Assembly: GCF_949628215.1 (NCBI RefSeq)
Contig: NC_134277.1
Span: forward strand, 30,889,058-30,953,057
DNA length: 64,000 nucleotides
Reading direction: 5' to 3'
Origin: Phalacrocorax aristotelis
Lineage: Eukaryota; Chordata; Aves; Suliformes; Phalacrocoracidae
Below are positions 26,150 through 37,696 of this stretch, piece by piece (positions within the stretch are counted from its first letter, which is position 1; each line of letters starts with the position of its first letter). Position numbers and translations under genes: made by a program. The notes beneath the pieces were generated by a model that had not been told where the DNA came from, did not search any database, and saw nothing but the letters and a program-made list of their open reading frames with translations.

Positions 26150-26900
26150 AACCTGTTTGGGGTCAGACTAAAGATTCATTTAGTCTATAACCTGTCCTTG
26201 ATAGTGGCTGAAGAGAGATGAAAAGGTAAAACATATGGTGGTAATTCCCCGACACACCAACCTATTTTCCAGAGTCCTGCAGCAAAGGACCTCCTCAACC
26301 ACAGAGAGTAGATTTGTAAACAGCTAGTAAATCAGACTACAGGCTATGAAGTTTGGTACTGATGTACTTCTATAAAGGTTTCTTACTGGAATAAATCGCT
26401 TTGAGGTTGTAAATGCCATCTTAGACCACTGCAACACATCTGTACCTGAGGGCATAAAATCAGAACAGCTCAAAGGTGGGCAAACCCATCCTTCTGAAAT
26501 CCCAGTGTAAATTTACTCTATGCAAAAAACTCCCGATGGGTTTTTCTTCTGCGAATGTGTTGAATTGCTTCTGTATCTGTGTAAACTTTTGGCATCCCTA
26601 AAAATCTATAGCAACGATTTTCCCAGAGTAATTTTTACTTTGTGATGAAACACCTCTTTCTATTTGTTTTGAACTTGCCACTTGATAATTTTATTTCTTA
26701 GCTATACTGAATAAACATTACTTCCCTATTTATTGTTACCATTATCTGCCATCATTACTCATAATTTATATACCTCTACTACCCAGCTGTCCTCTCTTTC
26801 TAGGGCTAAGGAGTCCTACCCTGCTTAGTTGCTTCTCATATATCTTTCAAAACCCTCATCGCTCTTTTCTTCACCCTTTCAAGTTAATATATTGATGTGT
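26150..26900 (-). mobile_element. Old, diverged CR1-like LINE 3' region, antisense
   Basis: Read on the + strand, this block follows the order of the reverse complement of old amniote CR1-type LINE 3' ends. It begins with a segment like 'loss of the target, previously seen as repeated CAGACTAAAGAT...TCTAT', then has TGTAAACTTTTGGCATCC, CCAGAGTAATTTTTAC, a TTTTGAACTTGCC stretch, and finally a GGGCTAAGGAGTCC...TTCTCATAT segment matching the antisense form of the CR1 'GAGAAG...' region. Divergence is high and the middle (about 26,300-26,500) does not match what I remember, so it may hold an insertion or be too decayed. The family is assigned from memory of the repeat, not from a database search. 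No coding potential remains. Confidence 0.5.
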
Positions 26901-29900
26901 TAAATGTGTATCTTAGTTGGTGGCACATTACTGATTTTAATTATTGACTCACTGTAGCTATGATTTTGACCTTTGAATTTTGTTTACTTCTCAGATAGAG
27001 AAGCAATGTTACATTTTCTGTTTATATAATCAGAGTAGGATGAGTAAAAAAACCCAAGAATTTGTAACATCAAGAGCAAAAAAAACCAAAACTTGCAGAG
27101 ATGAGCTCAGATGAACTGTGTAGTATGAGTCATGCTGCAATGCAAAAAGATCAGATGATGCATGTGTTTCTTTCCTAGACGCAAAAATAAGTCTCACATC
27201 TTAGTCACATGATAATTTATGGCTTAGTTTTGAGTGGAAGCTTTGGTTTTCTTCTTCCACACTGTGGACATTTTCACAGCATTTTGCTGATTTTATCAGA
27301 AAATATCATCATCCCATGTGAGGCAGACACATTGCATAATCCACCAACTGAAGAACCAAATAGTTTGGTTTAGCTTCCCTTTTGACCGAATTTAGAGAAA
27401 TAATTTGTTATGTTGAGGACTCAGCTGTCTGGCTGATCTTCAACATCATTACTGACTCTTAAACGTGCTGCACCTTGGAACCTGGCCCGTGGGGTCCAGC
27501 ATCCCACTACAGAAGCATGAAACAGCACGATACAGCAATGCGTTAACAGAAATACAGAACATAGTATTTGCATGTCATGTTCTCAGACACAGCGTTTCAA
27601 GTTTTCTGATATATCAAATATCTAATATGTCTGCTGAAAAAAGTGTTTTTTTCCCCTGTGATACATTTAAAGCAATATACTTAAAGAAAGTTCATAAATG
27701 AACATTGCAAGTAATGAAATAATAATGATATCATGAGTTTGAACATCTTTGTTGGAAGAAATCATTTAAGAAAAGCAAGGAATGGGGAAGGACAATGTTA
27801 GCAAGAGAGAAAATAGAGTGTTTGAAATTACTGAAAAAAAAAGTCACCAAAAACTGGTGAACCTCTGGTTCCTCTGTAGTCTGCTGGAGATTGGCCATTG
27901 GCTTGCACAGCGTCGGGAATTCATCCGATGAATCTTCAAAAAACTTGGGAAATTAACAAAGCATCCATTCCATTGCACGAGAGCTTTGGAATTTCAGAGG
28001 ATGGGTTTATTCTCCTTCAAACTGTTCTGGTTTTATGCCCTCAGGGACAGATGGGTTACAGTGATCTAAGACGGTGCTTGCAATATCAAAGTGATTTATT
28101 CCAGTAAGAAACCTTTAGAAATGTATCAGTACAAAATTTCATAGCCTTTAGTCTGAGTTACAGCTTCATCTAAATAAAATACCAAATAAAATCCACAGAA
28201 ATGGGATAAAACCTAACCTGAAATTAACCATTTTCTGTTTACTGAACATAAAAAGGACACACATGTTTATTAGGAGGTTCACACAAAGTGCAGCCACTGT
28301 TGGTGTGCTTTCAATATAACATTTTCTTATAATGTCCCTTCAGCAATGCAAACACACATTTTTACATGTCTTTTTTGACGAGGGCTCTTTCATGTGAGCA
28401 GCTTCTCATTATTTGCAAAGTTAATATCATCAAACTTGAACCATATTTTACTAACACCCTTATTGATTGCCATAATTAGGCTTAGCGGTGTGATACCTTG
28501 TCTCAGCCCCTATCAACCAAAATTAAAAAGATTTCTGGTGGCAATTGCCTCACGGAACTTGTTTAATGTCTCTGTTCTCTGTCTCTCATCTGCTAAAGTA
28601 TTTTCTTCAGTAGACGACTGACTCACCAGCTAGCAGCATAATCACAGTATAAATGAATATTTGATGCCAAGTATTAATTTGGGAGATCATTAGTAGAAAC
28701 TGCAAATAGTAGTGAAACCAAGCAACTGGATGTCCTGGGAAATTACAAGTAATATTAGACAGAAATAGAACTTAAACAGTTAAGATATAATTCTTTCCAC
28801 ATATGGAATAATTTATCAAGGGTTACACTTGGAGACTATAATTTCATCAAAAGCTTTGGACATATTCTTACCATATGTAACTACAATATACCTTTTACTA
28901 GGAGAAATCAAAGAGAAAAAAATCAGTATTTTCTTTTTTTCATGTTTATCTATTTTGTATCCTTTGCAACACAGTGCGAAGTTACCTCTATACAGTTTTG
29001 CTGATGGCTAAACACATTCTCTGTTTAAATATTTGACTAGCAACATCAATTCATTAGGAACAAATTAATTGACTTTTTTATTAGGATAGATCCTAAAAAT
29101 CTTCATCAAGGGTTGGTCCCCTCTGTTCTAATCATTGTACCCTTACTCATACACAGCTCAAAAAATGTATATACACGATCTTCCCCAGGTTCTGAATGAG
29201 ACCATTCACATTCATAAGTAATAGAAACCGATGTATTACATAGGATTTTATCTCTGTTTTACTTTTCATTACAATAAGGCCTATGTAAAATTTTAAATTA
29301 CATTTCCATAATGCCATGCACTTATGTTCAGGCTCAGCCTTGTTATATCTGATCTAGTGAACTGTTCAAAAATTGCTGAGCAAGGGCTTTAATATCATTC
29401 CATGATTTGTGTGTTTTCTGCATTCATGGTGCATGGCCGTAAGTAAAAGGTAACCTGTGGGCCTGATGCTTTTATACTCTCAGTCTGGCGATGAACTGAT
29501 GCAGATTAAGCAATGTTATAGGGCTTTACATTATGAACAAATACAGATTAAGAAATGGCACTAATCTAGCAGGAAAGCAGAATGTGGAGGCAAAAAAAAT
29601 TAGCAGGAGGACATTCCCCTGAAAGACTGACTGTTGACTGCTGCTGTGTCTCTCTAATTGCTCTCTCATTGCACTTAGGCGAAGTAAAAGCACTGAATAA
29701 TATGTGGGTTAGTATGAGAGAATCATACAGTTAAGCAACAGGGAACTTTGAGATAGGCAGTGTAAGACTGGGAATGCAGAATAGCTTCATTTCTGTAGCA
29801 GTATAGCTGTGTTGCAATTAACTAGTCCAAAGACATAAGCAAAGCCATCCTACTCATGATCCTGATGAATTCCAGCAGAATTTACTAGATCAGGCACAGT

Positions 29901-32900
29901 ACAATATGAACCTGGCTATGTGATACAGAGAGGACCACTTACAGACGTGCCAGGACTCCTTGGGAGCCCCCTTTCTAAGAAAATACAAGAGTTCAGCTGC
30001 AGAGCAGATCACAGCTGGTTTTGTACCCAGCCAATAAACCGACTGGAACCAAATGCATTGGGAAGACCACCTCAGAACTCCCTAATTCTGCCTCGCCAGA
30101 ACCGATGAACCCTGATAAACTGGGTGTTAGTCATACCTGGAGTGCAAGCATTACATCCAAAGGTCCATCTAAGCTTCTGTATACTCTGGGACATTATATA
30201 CTTTTATTACTTCAGCTAATGAATGCTGACTGCTAGCCATACCTTTCTGGAGGTAAAAATATTATCCCTAAGTATGCAGAATTAGGCTATGTACTCTCTG
30301 CATCACTGAGTAGTTATGCTCTTCATAGTCCCAATCAGTATGCTAATTTGATCTGTGATGAAACTGATCTGTTTTAAATTGACCTCTTTAGATTGAAATT
30401 GCATATCAACAACAACAGAAAATGTATTTATTAATGAAGAGGCAGAAAGCAAGGCAAAAGAACTATTTGCTCCAAGAGCCCTTGTCCAAGAATTAAGATA
30501 GTTTTTGAAGAAAGAATATTAAAAATATTTCCCATCCTGATATACTCGGGCATATTAAGCTTAGGCAAAGCTACTGAATACAGGAAAGTGCAGAAGCGGT
30601 GAGATTACAAAACCTGATATTCCCTAGAGCGCTTCATGAACCAGAGGCACTGTGTATTGGGAGCGTGATCACTGCATAAGCACCTGGTTATGCACGGCAC
30701 ACTTCCCATTTGTGACGGATAACTTTGAGGACATTTCCCCACCTGTACGACAAGTGCACTTTGTAGAATTGACTGAAGAAGTAAAATTTATCTTATGAAT
30801 GACAGGAATCAAAATGACAGTGGTTTAAGTATCAGCAAGACACTGTTTCTGTTTTGTCACTTTTCGGTCCCATTGTTTCTCTAGACACATTGCAAAGGCT
30901 GAAATTGAAGACAGCAGCTATGTATCTAACCTCCCAGCAAAAAATCCCTCAAGCCCTCAAAATAACTTTTTCTCTACATACCGGCAAGCTGAATTTTCCC
31001 ATTCTTCTCCTCTAAAAAGGTGGCAGGGCTCTGAGCGTATCCCTTATCCTGGGGTTTGGCTGCCCAAGCTCAGGACCAACTTAGAGACAGTGCTACTGGT
31101 GATCATGACAGTCTGTGGGGATGCCTTTGACCCACACGCTGGCATGCCAGCCTGGCCATCTGCATCACCATAGCCCTTCCTGGCCATCCTGGGGCTGTGA
31201 CTGACCTTGGTTACTGTCTCCAGACCTCCTCCCATCTTTAATAATTTTTTCCTCTGGAAGGACTGTTACTGCAAGCATGATGGTATTACCTCATTTGAAC
31301 AAAGGAACAGAACCAGGGTTTATAAAAGTGGGGAAAAAAACCAGAGGGTGAATATTAAAGGGTTAAGGCAATTGTCTCAAGTGATGGGAGATAGGTGGAG
31401 CCAAAGGTGTTGTCCTAGCACATGGGCAGGTGAAGGGTGGGGACCCTAATCAGTTTAGTGCTGTGAGCTGGATGTCAGTCTGGGGCACCAGAACTGGCAG
31501 TCACCTACTAAGCTCGGAAGACTTACAAGTCTGCATTAAAAATATATTTTAAAAGACAGCATTGAAGATGGTTGAGTCATTCAGATTTTAAGCAGTTAGG
31601 TGACTGGACCTTTTTTCCATCAGGAAGATGAGATTTCACATGCAGTGACCATTGGATGAACAAGGAAAATCTGCTTTGTACATCTTAAAAGCATAAGTAG
31701 AAAGACCATTTCTAGTGTATGAGCTAAAGTTCCCATCACACATTTTAACTTAACCATGATAATATCACAGAGATGGTACCTTTCTGTAACTGTGTAATTG
31801 TCTAGAGGACTGTTTGAAATAAAGTAAAATTTTTACATTATGAGATTATTGTAGATAAATGGATGCTGAGTTAGTCACTTATGAGGAATAATAATTCATA
31901 CAGGCAATGCAGATGCACCAGCAGATAATGAGTTCAGGCAGTATCGGTTCCCTCTGCTCCTAAGGGGAAATAGTGCTGGTCTTGACAGCTCTGTACATCC
32001 ACTGTCCTATTGCAGAATCACAGGTAGGGCTGAAATCAAGCCACAGGAAACGTAGCCAAGCAACTGATAAGGGGTAAGAAAGAAGGGGCTGCATCTTCTG
32101 TAAGGCTGAGGAAAACGATAGCTGTAAACTGTTTTCAGTATTTTGAAGTGAAACCTGTTTTGTTTTCATTCACTGGCATTTCTGAACTGTTCTGAGCTGT
32201 GGAGGCCATTATGATGCACCCTAATGTTCCCTGAAGCATAGCTTTGGTCCAACTTCTGACAAGAATTGACTATTATCTATATATCCTCAGGAGGTGAATA
32301 CCATGATGTCCATTCTGTGAGAGTTTCAGTTGATATTTAGCTCATCTAAGTCCATTACCTAAGTAGCTTCTGTTTCAGTAGGTGCATTCAATCTCTCTCA
32401 AGGAATGAATTTCTAGTTCAATCAATATGATCATTACATTTGCATCATTCTTCATTGTTAGGTTCATGCTGCTTGTAGTTGATAAAAGGTGAAATAACTG
32501 GTAGCAGCCAAACCTGAGTAAATAAATACAGAACAAATTTGAACTGGCAGCCACGTGTACATTTAATTGACATGTATTGATTTACAATTGCTAGTAGGCT
32601 TTAAAATGTTGTCCAAAGCTATAACCAGGCTGTGAAGAAAAGTGTTATCTTTACACATGTTACATAGTTTACTTTCGTGGAGCTTTTTGTTACCCAAAAG
32701 CAAACATAATCAAGTTTTAAAACCTTATGACCAGATAGTTAAAGAATATATTGTTTATTAAGCCTTAAAAGCTTGCAGAAACAAAGAATAAAAGAAAGAT
32801 AAATTCTCCATGTGAGTTCAGTCTGAGGTATTAGTAACTAGAAGACACCGAAATGCTGAGATGGAAGAAGATTCACAAGTGCTAACTTATACCACTGATG

Positions 32901-33924
32901 GGATACTCAGACACAGCACTGCCTGAGGATTCTCTGTCTGCTTGGCCTAACCCCAGGCAGTAAAGTATTGTGCTATTGCTTAGCCTGAACTTACACGGAG
33001 CAGGTGGCAGAGTTAGTGAATGCCATGGAGAAGGACCAGATTGTTATAAAAATATAAGCCTGTAGACTGTCTATTATTAAAAGTCTATTTACAAGCTTGA
33101 AAGACAAAAAAAGCTGACTTGGCCTTATACCCTGCATTAATATCTCCCAAGTTTAAAAAACAAACTTTAGATTGTGATCTGAATCTCCCCCTGCTTGCTT
33201 AGCTTCTCTTCAGATCTTTAAAGCAAAGTCAAACTTTGAATTTAAAAAGTGCCTAGAATATCAGCCAGATCCAAAAGAAGACTTAGGCTTCATGAAGCAC
33301 TTTATGTCCAGAGCCATGAAAGCCCCTGAGCAGCACCTGCTGCAGCTCCGGGGGATGCCTGGTGCTCACCAGACACCAGTGACTGCTGTTCTACACAAAC
33401 TCCAAAGTACCCTTCTTGGGAGTTCAGCATCCACCCTTCTTTGTAAGCCTTAGTGAAACCTAGAAATATAACAAAATAACTTAAACCTAAGAGCAGGTGT
33501 GTGCACAGCACAGCTGGAACTCAGCTGCAGAGATGAACTTTTCATAAAATACTGCAGTATATGCGTTACTTTTAAAACATGGTTGTAAAACAGCATTCCT
33601 CACACTTCTAGCTTCAGTGAGATAGATACCATTCAAACGGGATCATAAAACATCTCAGTTTCCTGACTCTGGTGAGCCAAACAATACTGCTTCTCTTTGG
33701 TAGGTCAAAATGGAAAATAGCTGTTCTGCTGAACTGAAGCAAGCTTTTTCCTGACACTGTGGTTGTTTTTGATCCCTGTTTAAACATTCTTAAATTAAAT
33801 AAACCATTTAGTGTAACTGTACGTCTCTTTCTGCTGAAACTTGCTTATTGATCTGTTGTGGGAAATAATGGCATATGGTCTTTCCTCTGACCACTGACCC
33901 ATGAGGCAGCTAATTACCAAAAGT
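26901..33924. other. Intergenic DNA, no gene seen
   Basis: Mostly AT-rich with short random frames. A GC-richer patch at about 31,020-31,460 has no recognisable coding or repeat identity. A possible old repeat around 29,900-30,200, containing a CAATAAACC string, could not be classified. Confidence 0.55.
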
Positions 33925-34375
33925 GGGGTTAATGTCCAGATGGAGATCAGTGACAAGCGGTGTCCCTCAGGGGTCAGTACTGGGACCAGTACTGTTTAAT
34001 ATCTTCATCAGTGACATAGACAGCGAGATTGAGTGCACCCTCAGCAAGTTTACAGGTGATGCCAAGCTGAGTGGTGCAGCTGACAAACCTGAGGGGTGGG
34101 ATGCCATGCAGAGGGACCTGGACAAGCTCAAGAAGTAGGCCCATGTGAACTTCATGAGGTTCAACAAGGCCAAGTGCAAGGTCCTGTACCTGGGTTGGGG
34201 CAACCCCTCGTATCAATACAGGCTGGGGGATGAAGGGATTGAGAGCAGCCCTACAGAGAAGGACTTGGGGGTACTAGCGGATGAAAAGCTGGACATGAGC
34301 TGGCAATGTGCACTCACAGCCCAGAAGGCCAACCATATCCTGGGCTGCATCAAAAGAAGCGTGGCCAGCAGGTAG
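33923..34375 (+). pseudogene. CR1 ORF2 reverse-transcriptase remnant
   Basis: The reading frame runs from the RT palm region into the C-terminal part of ORF2, with an in-frame TAG at 34,136-34,138 and another stop at 34,373-34,375. Further downstream the CR1-like protein similarity continues but is broken by more stops. The RT metal-binding motif, normally FADD in CR1, reads FTGD here, so the copy would lack activity even without the stops. Frames on the opposite strand over this interval are shadows. The first few codons probably belong to flanking DNA. Confidence 0.85.
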
Positions 34376-34937
34376 AGGGAGGTGATTCTGCCCCTCCTCT
34401 CTGCTCTGGTGAGACCCCACCTGGAGTGATGCATCCAGGTCTGGAGGCCTCAGCACAAGAAGGACATCGAACTGTTGGATCAGGTCCAGAGGCGGGCCAC
34501 AAAAATGATCTGAGGGCTGGAGCACCTCTCCTGTGAAGAGAGTTGGGCTTGTTCAGCCTGGAGAAGAGAAGGCTCTGAGGAGACCTTATTAAGGCCTTTC
34601 AATATTTAAAGGAAGCCTTATAAGAAAGATGGGGATAAACCTTTTAGTAGGGCCTGTTGCAATAGAACGAGGGGTAATGGTTTTAAACTAAAAGAGGGTA
34701 GATTTAGACTAGATATAACGCAGAAGTTTTTTATGATGAGGGTGGTGTACCACCAGAACGGGTTGCCCAGAGGAGTGGTAGATGCTCCATCCCTGGAAAC
34801 ATTCATGGTCAGGCTGGACAGGGTTCTGAGCAACCTGGTCTAGTTGAAGATGTCCCTGGTCACTGCAGGGGGTTGGACTAGATGACCTCTAAAAGTCTCT
34901 TCCAACCTAAACTATTCTATTACTCTATTATTCTATG
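33925..34937 (+). mobile_element. CR1 LINE, 5'-truncated, 3' end intact
   Basis: This is about 1 kb of the 3' part of an avian CR1 non-LTR retrotransposon. It begins within the reverse-transcriptase domain (protein string [20 protein letters not shown]) and continues through the C-terminal part of ORF2 ([40 protein letters not shown]). It then enters the 3' UTR segment (GGTTGGACTAGATGACCTC) and ends in three degenerate octamers at 34,914-34,937, the usual CR1 3' end. CR1 copies are typically 5'-truncated and lack target duplications, as here. The start is set where similarity to CR1 begins and is uncertain by about 10 bp. In-frame stops and a changed catalytic motif show that the copy is dead. 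Confidence 0.95.
34914..34937 (+). repeat. CR1 3'-terminal octamer repeat
   Basis: There are three tandem 8-mers, ATTCTATT, ACTCTATT and ATTCTATG. They are the short direct repeats that end CR1 elements and are thought to be recognised by the element's own reverse transcriptase. They fix the orientation (+) and the 3' boundary of the insertion. Confidence 0.9.
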
Positions 34938-36396
34938 AAATTTGGCTTCTTTGAAAGGCTTTCTGACTTTCTGTCATGAAAGATCCTTTCAGTGGCTGGG
35001 AACTGTTTTCACACATTATGACAAATTTCCTAATTCAAGGAGGTTGAAATAGGCTTTCCCATACACTAAGATTTCACTCTCCAAACTGTGAGTGTGGCTA
35101 CTCTCAAAATATATTTAGCAGATCACATACTGGTACCTGAAATCAGGTATTTGTCTTTTCTTCTAAGCTTCATACCCCTTTGTATATTTTTAGTGGCCAC
35201 CAGTCACATGTTACCTAGAACCTCTGTTCCACCTTTTGTTTTACTGGAGGAAGGCAGCACATTCTCATCCAAATTCCAGTTTGACCACTATTACAGCAGT
35301 TAAAACCATCATCTATATATGCTCTTACATAACAGTGGCATTACACTTTTCCAAATCTTCAAAGTCACTTTCTGGATTTTTTAAGACACACAAAACATGT
35401 TTCTTGTCATCAGGTAGACTACTGATTTACAGTAAATTGATTTTAAACAGACCTATGTTTGGTACAGTAACTCAGGGTGTAGCAACTTCAGTTTTCCTCC
35501 CCCCAAAAGCCTGGAAAATTCTACCTTCATTTCAATTGTCATTTTCAAAGCAAGTATAGGTAACAAAGGCCATCATTGTAGCTCAGTGCCACTTCCCCTA
35601 GTGCAGTACTGAACAATCCAGAAACCTGCTGGGAAAGACTTTGACTCTGTCCTCCTTGTGCCCTTCCCTTCCTTGTGCCTTGCCTTGCCTTGCCTTCCCT
35701 CAGAAATAGGGACACAGGACTGGATTTGAAATACAGAAATATAATTCTGGTTTCTACATCCTTGAAAAGAAAGGAAAAGAGATTAAAAATACATTGAAAA
35801 ATGCATACCAGGTAGTTTAAAAGCTTAACTTCCTCTGAGTCAAAACTCAAGTAATTTTCCACTTCATTTTAGTATTTTTTTCTGTATGACACTATACACA
35901 CGCTGATGATTTTCACATTTGATGTCAGACAGTATTGTATGTTTGAGAGATTATAGCTAGCTCATTCAGTCTGGCCCTGTGCTGCTTAATTCTTGAGCCA
36001 TATATCAGCTTTGAGGTGTCAGCTATCACAAATCAAGTGTCAAAAGTGTACATTCGGGAATAAAAATGAAGATAGAAAAGAAACTTTTCAGCCTGAACAT
36101 ATTGATGGCAAAACCTATGTCATTCCCAGACATCCACGAGGTGGACTTGAAATAAGATATTAAATCAATGTGCTACTGTAATATATGAATAGGGCTGCTA
36201 CAAACACACCTACATTTCAGACAGACACTTCTGAATTCTCTGCTGCATTTGCACGTTAGCTTCAGTTGTTCTCTAGAAGGTTTTCAAATCCTAGGGTATA
36301 TGTATACTTACAAAATTGTATCACCACCTCTGAGAATGTACTAAAAAGCAACGCAATAAATTACTGACATATAGACTTCTTCATACACACAGCTGC
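34938..36396. other. Intergenic DNA, no gene seen
   Basis: AT-rich sequence with random frames of 107 codons or fewer. A short GCCTT pentanucleotide array occurs at about 35,677-35,696. Nothing else is recognised. Confidence 0.6.
35677..35696 (+). repeat. GCCTT short tandem repeat
   Basis: About four GCCTT units in tandem, flanked by degenerate CCTT-rich sequence. It is a simple microsatellite with no evident role. Confidence 0.8.
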
Positions 36397-36400
36397 TTCC

Positions 36401-37692
36401 TGTGGTTGCCAACACCCAGCTCTTCATATGTTTGTACACAACACAGACATGGTGTAGATACACTGCAAACAAAAAGCAGTCATAAGGCCATGGAACTGGC
36501 TGTTAAGGTAAGCTAAGGCTGGTGGGCTGAAAGACCCCAGGGCTTTTTCCTGTTGCTGTGTATGCTGCTGTTGCCACTCCTGGATCCAGCCAGCAGCCTG
36601 GCTAGGCAGGTAGCCCAAAGATACACACGCACACATCTGGCAGCACAGAGCGACCCAGGGAGAGGGCAGTGCCTGCACCAGCACCTGCATGCCCACAGGT
36701 TTACACCAAATGCCCTCACACAAATACGAACAATTCTGGTGGCCTGATCATGTTCTTACTTGCTGGCTAATCAGGCTCAAAGCTTGCTAGCACATATGCA
36801 TACGGGGTCTCTCTGGCAGACAGTCCGGATCTATAGTCGCTCCAGCAGCTGACTAACAGACCCCCAGCCCCTCCACTATCAAGCTCACAGTCCTCCTACC
36901 CAACTCACCAGCGACTCCAGCTGTGCTGCTGCCACACACACACACAAATGGGCTCCTCTTGCCGCTGACCCCTCTCTCTAGTCACTGGCCCCTAGACCTA
37001 TGGGCCCCTTCAATCTGTGGCCTCTGTGTACAGGTGCAGGCAGCCTGACCTCTCATCCCATCCACCAGCTACTCTTTCATGAAACTCACTGTCGATCAGG
37101 CACATCCACATGGGAAAACAGTTGGGAAGAACAGAGTTTAATAGCAAGATGGGCTACACTGAGGCAATCAAGCCCAAGGCTTAGCCAGAGAAGCATACTG
37201 GCCAGCAGCTTGTTGCACACATGACCGACGCCTTTTCCTCCTCTCCATTTTCCCACTCATTCCTTTCTGATCCATCTCCATCTCTTCCTTCCCCTGCATT
37301 TGGCTCCTTTCCTAAATGTGACATAATAACTTTTGTTAATTCCCACAGTCCCCCCAAAAAAGCCTTAATAAGTTTTACAGAACCTCCCAAGTCCCCTCAA
37401 ATATCCCATTAGAAGTTTGCACCTTCTCATGAGATCTATGATAATCTTGTTTCTCTCTTGTTTATCAGCAACAAAGTTCTGGCTGAACCTCTTCAAGGCC
37501 ATGCTTCACAGGTTCTTTCAGTGGCCCATCAATCAGCGCCTTAAGGATCCCCGTATTTGTTACTGCCTTGTTATCTCCTGTTCCTTAAGATTTGCACTAT
37601 CAGAGTGTTTATTACTTTTCTTGCCTCTTGTCCTTATCTTTGAAGGTGACTAGCTGTTAGCCAGATATCCTCACAAACCAGATACCCTTACA
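36401..37692. mobile_element. Candidate solo LTR, about 1.29 kb, with TTCC target duplication
   Basis: A sharply bounded, GC-richer block interrupts AT-rich DNA. It starts TGTGGTTGCC and ends CCCTTACA, giving TGT...ACA termini. The 4 bases before it (36,397-36,400) and after it (37,693-37,696) are both TTCC, as expected for retroviral integration with a 4-bp duplication. The interior is non-coding, with a CA repeat near 36,930 and pyrimidine-rich tracts; the local frames on both strands show no gag, pol or env similarity. I recall similar sequence as dispersed in bird genomes but cannot name the family. Orientation is not settled. A chance TTCC match cannot be excluded, so the ends need alignment to other copies. 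Confidence 0.5.
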
Positions 37693-37696
37693 TTCC

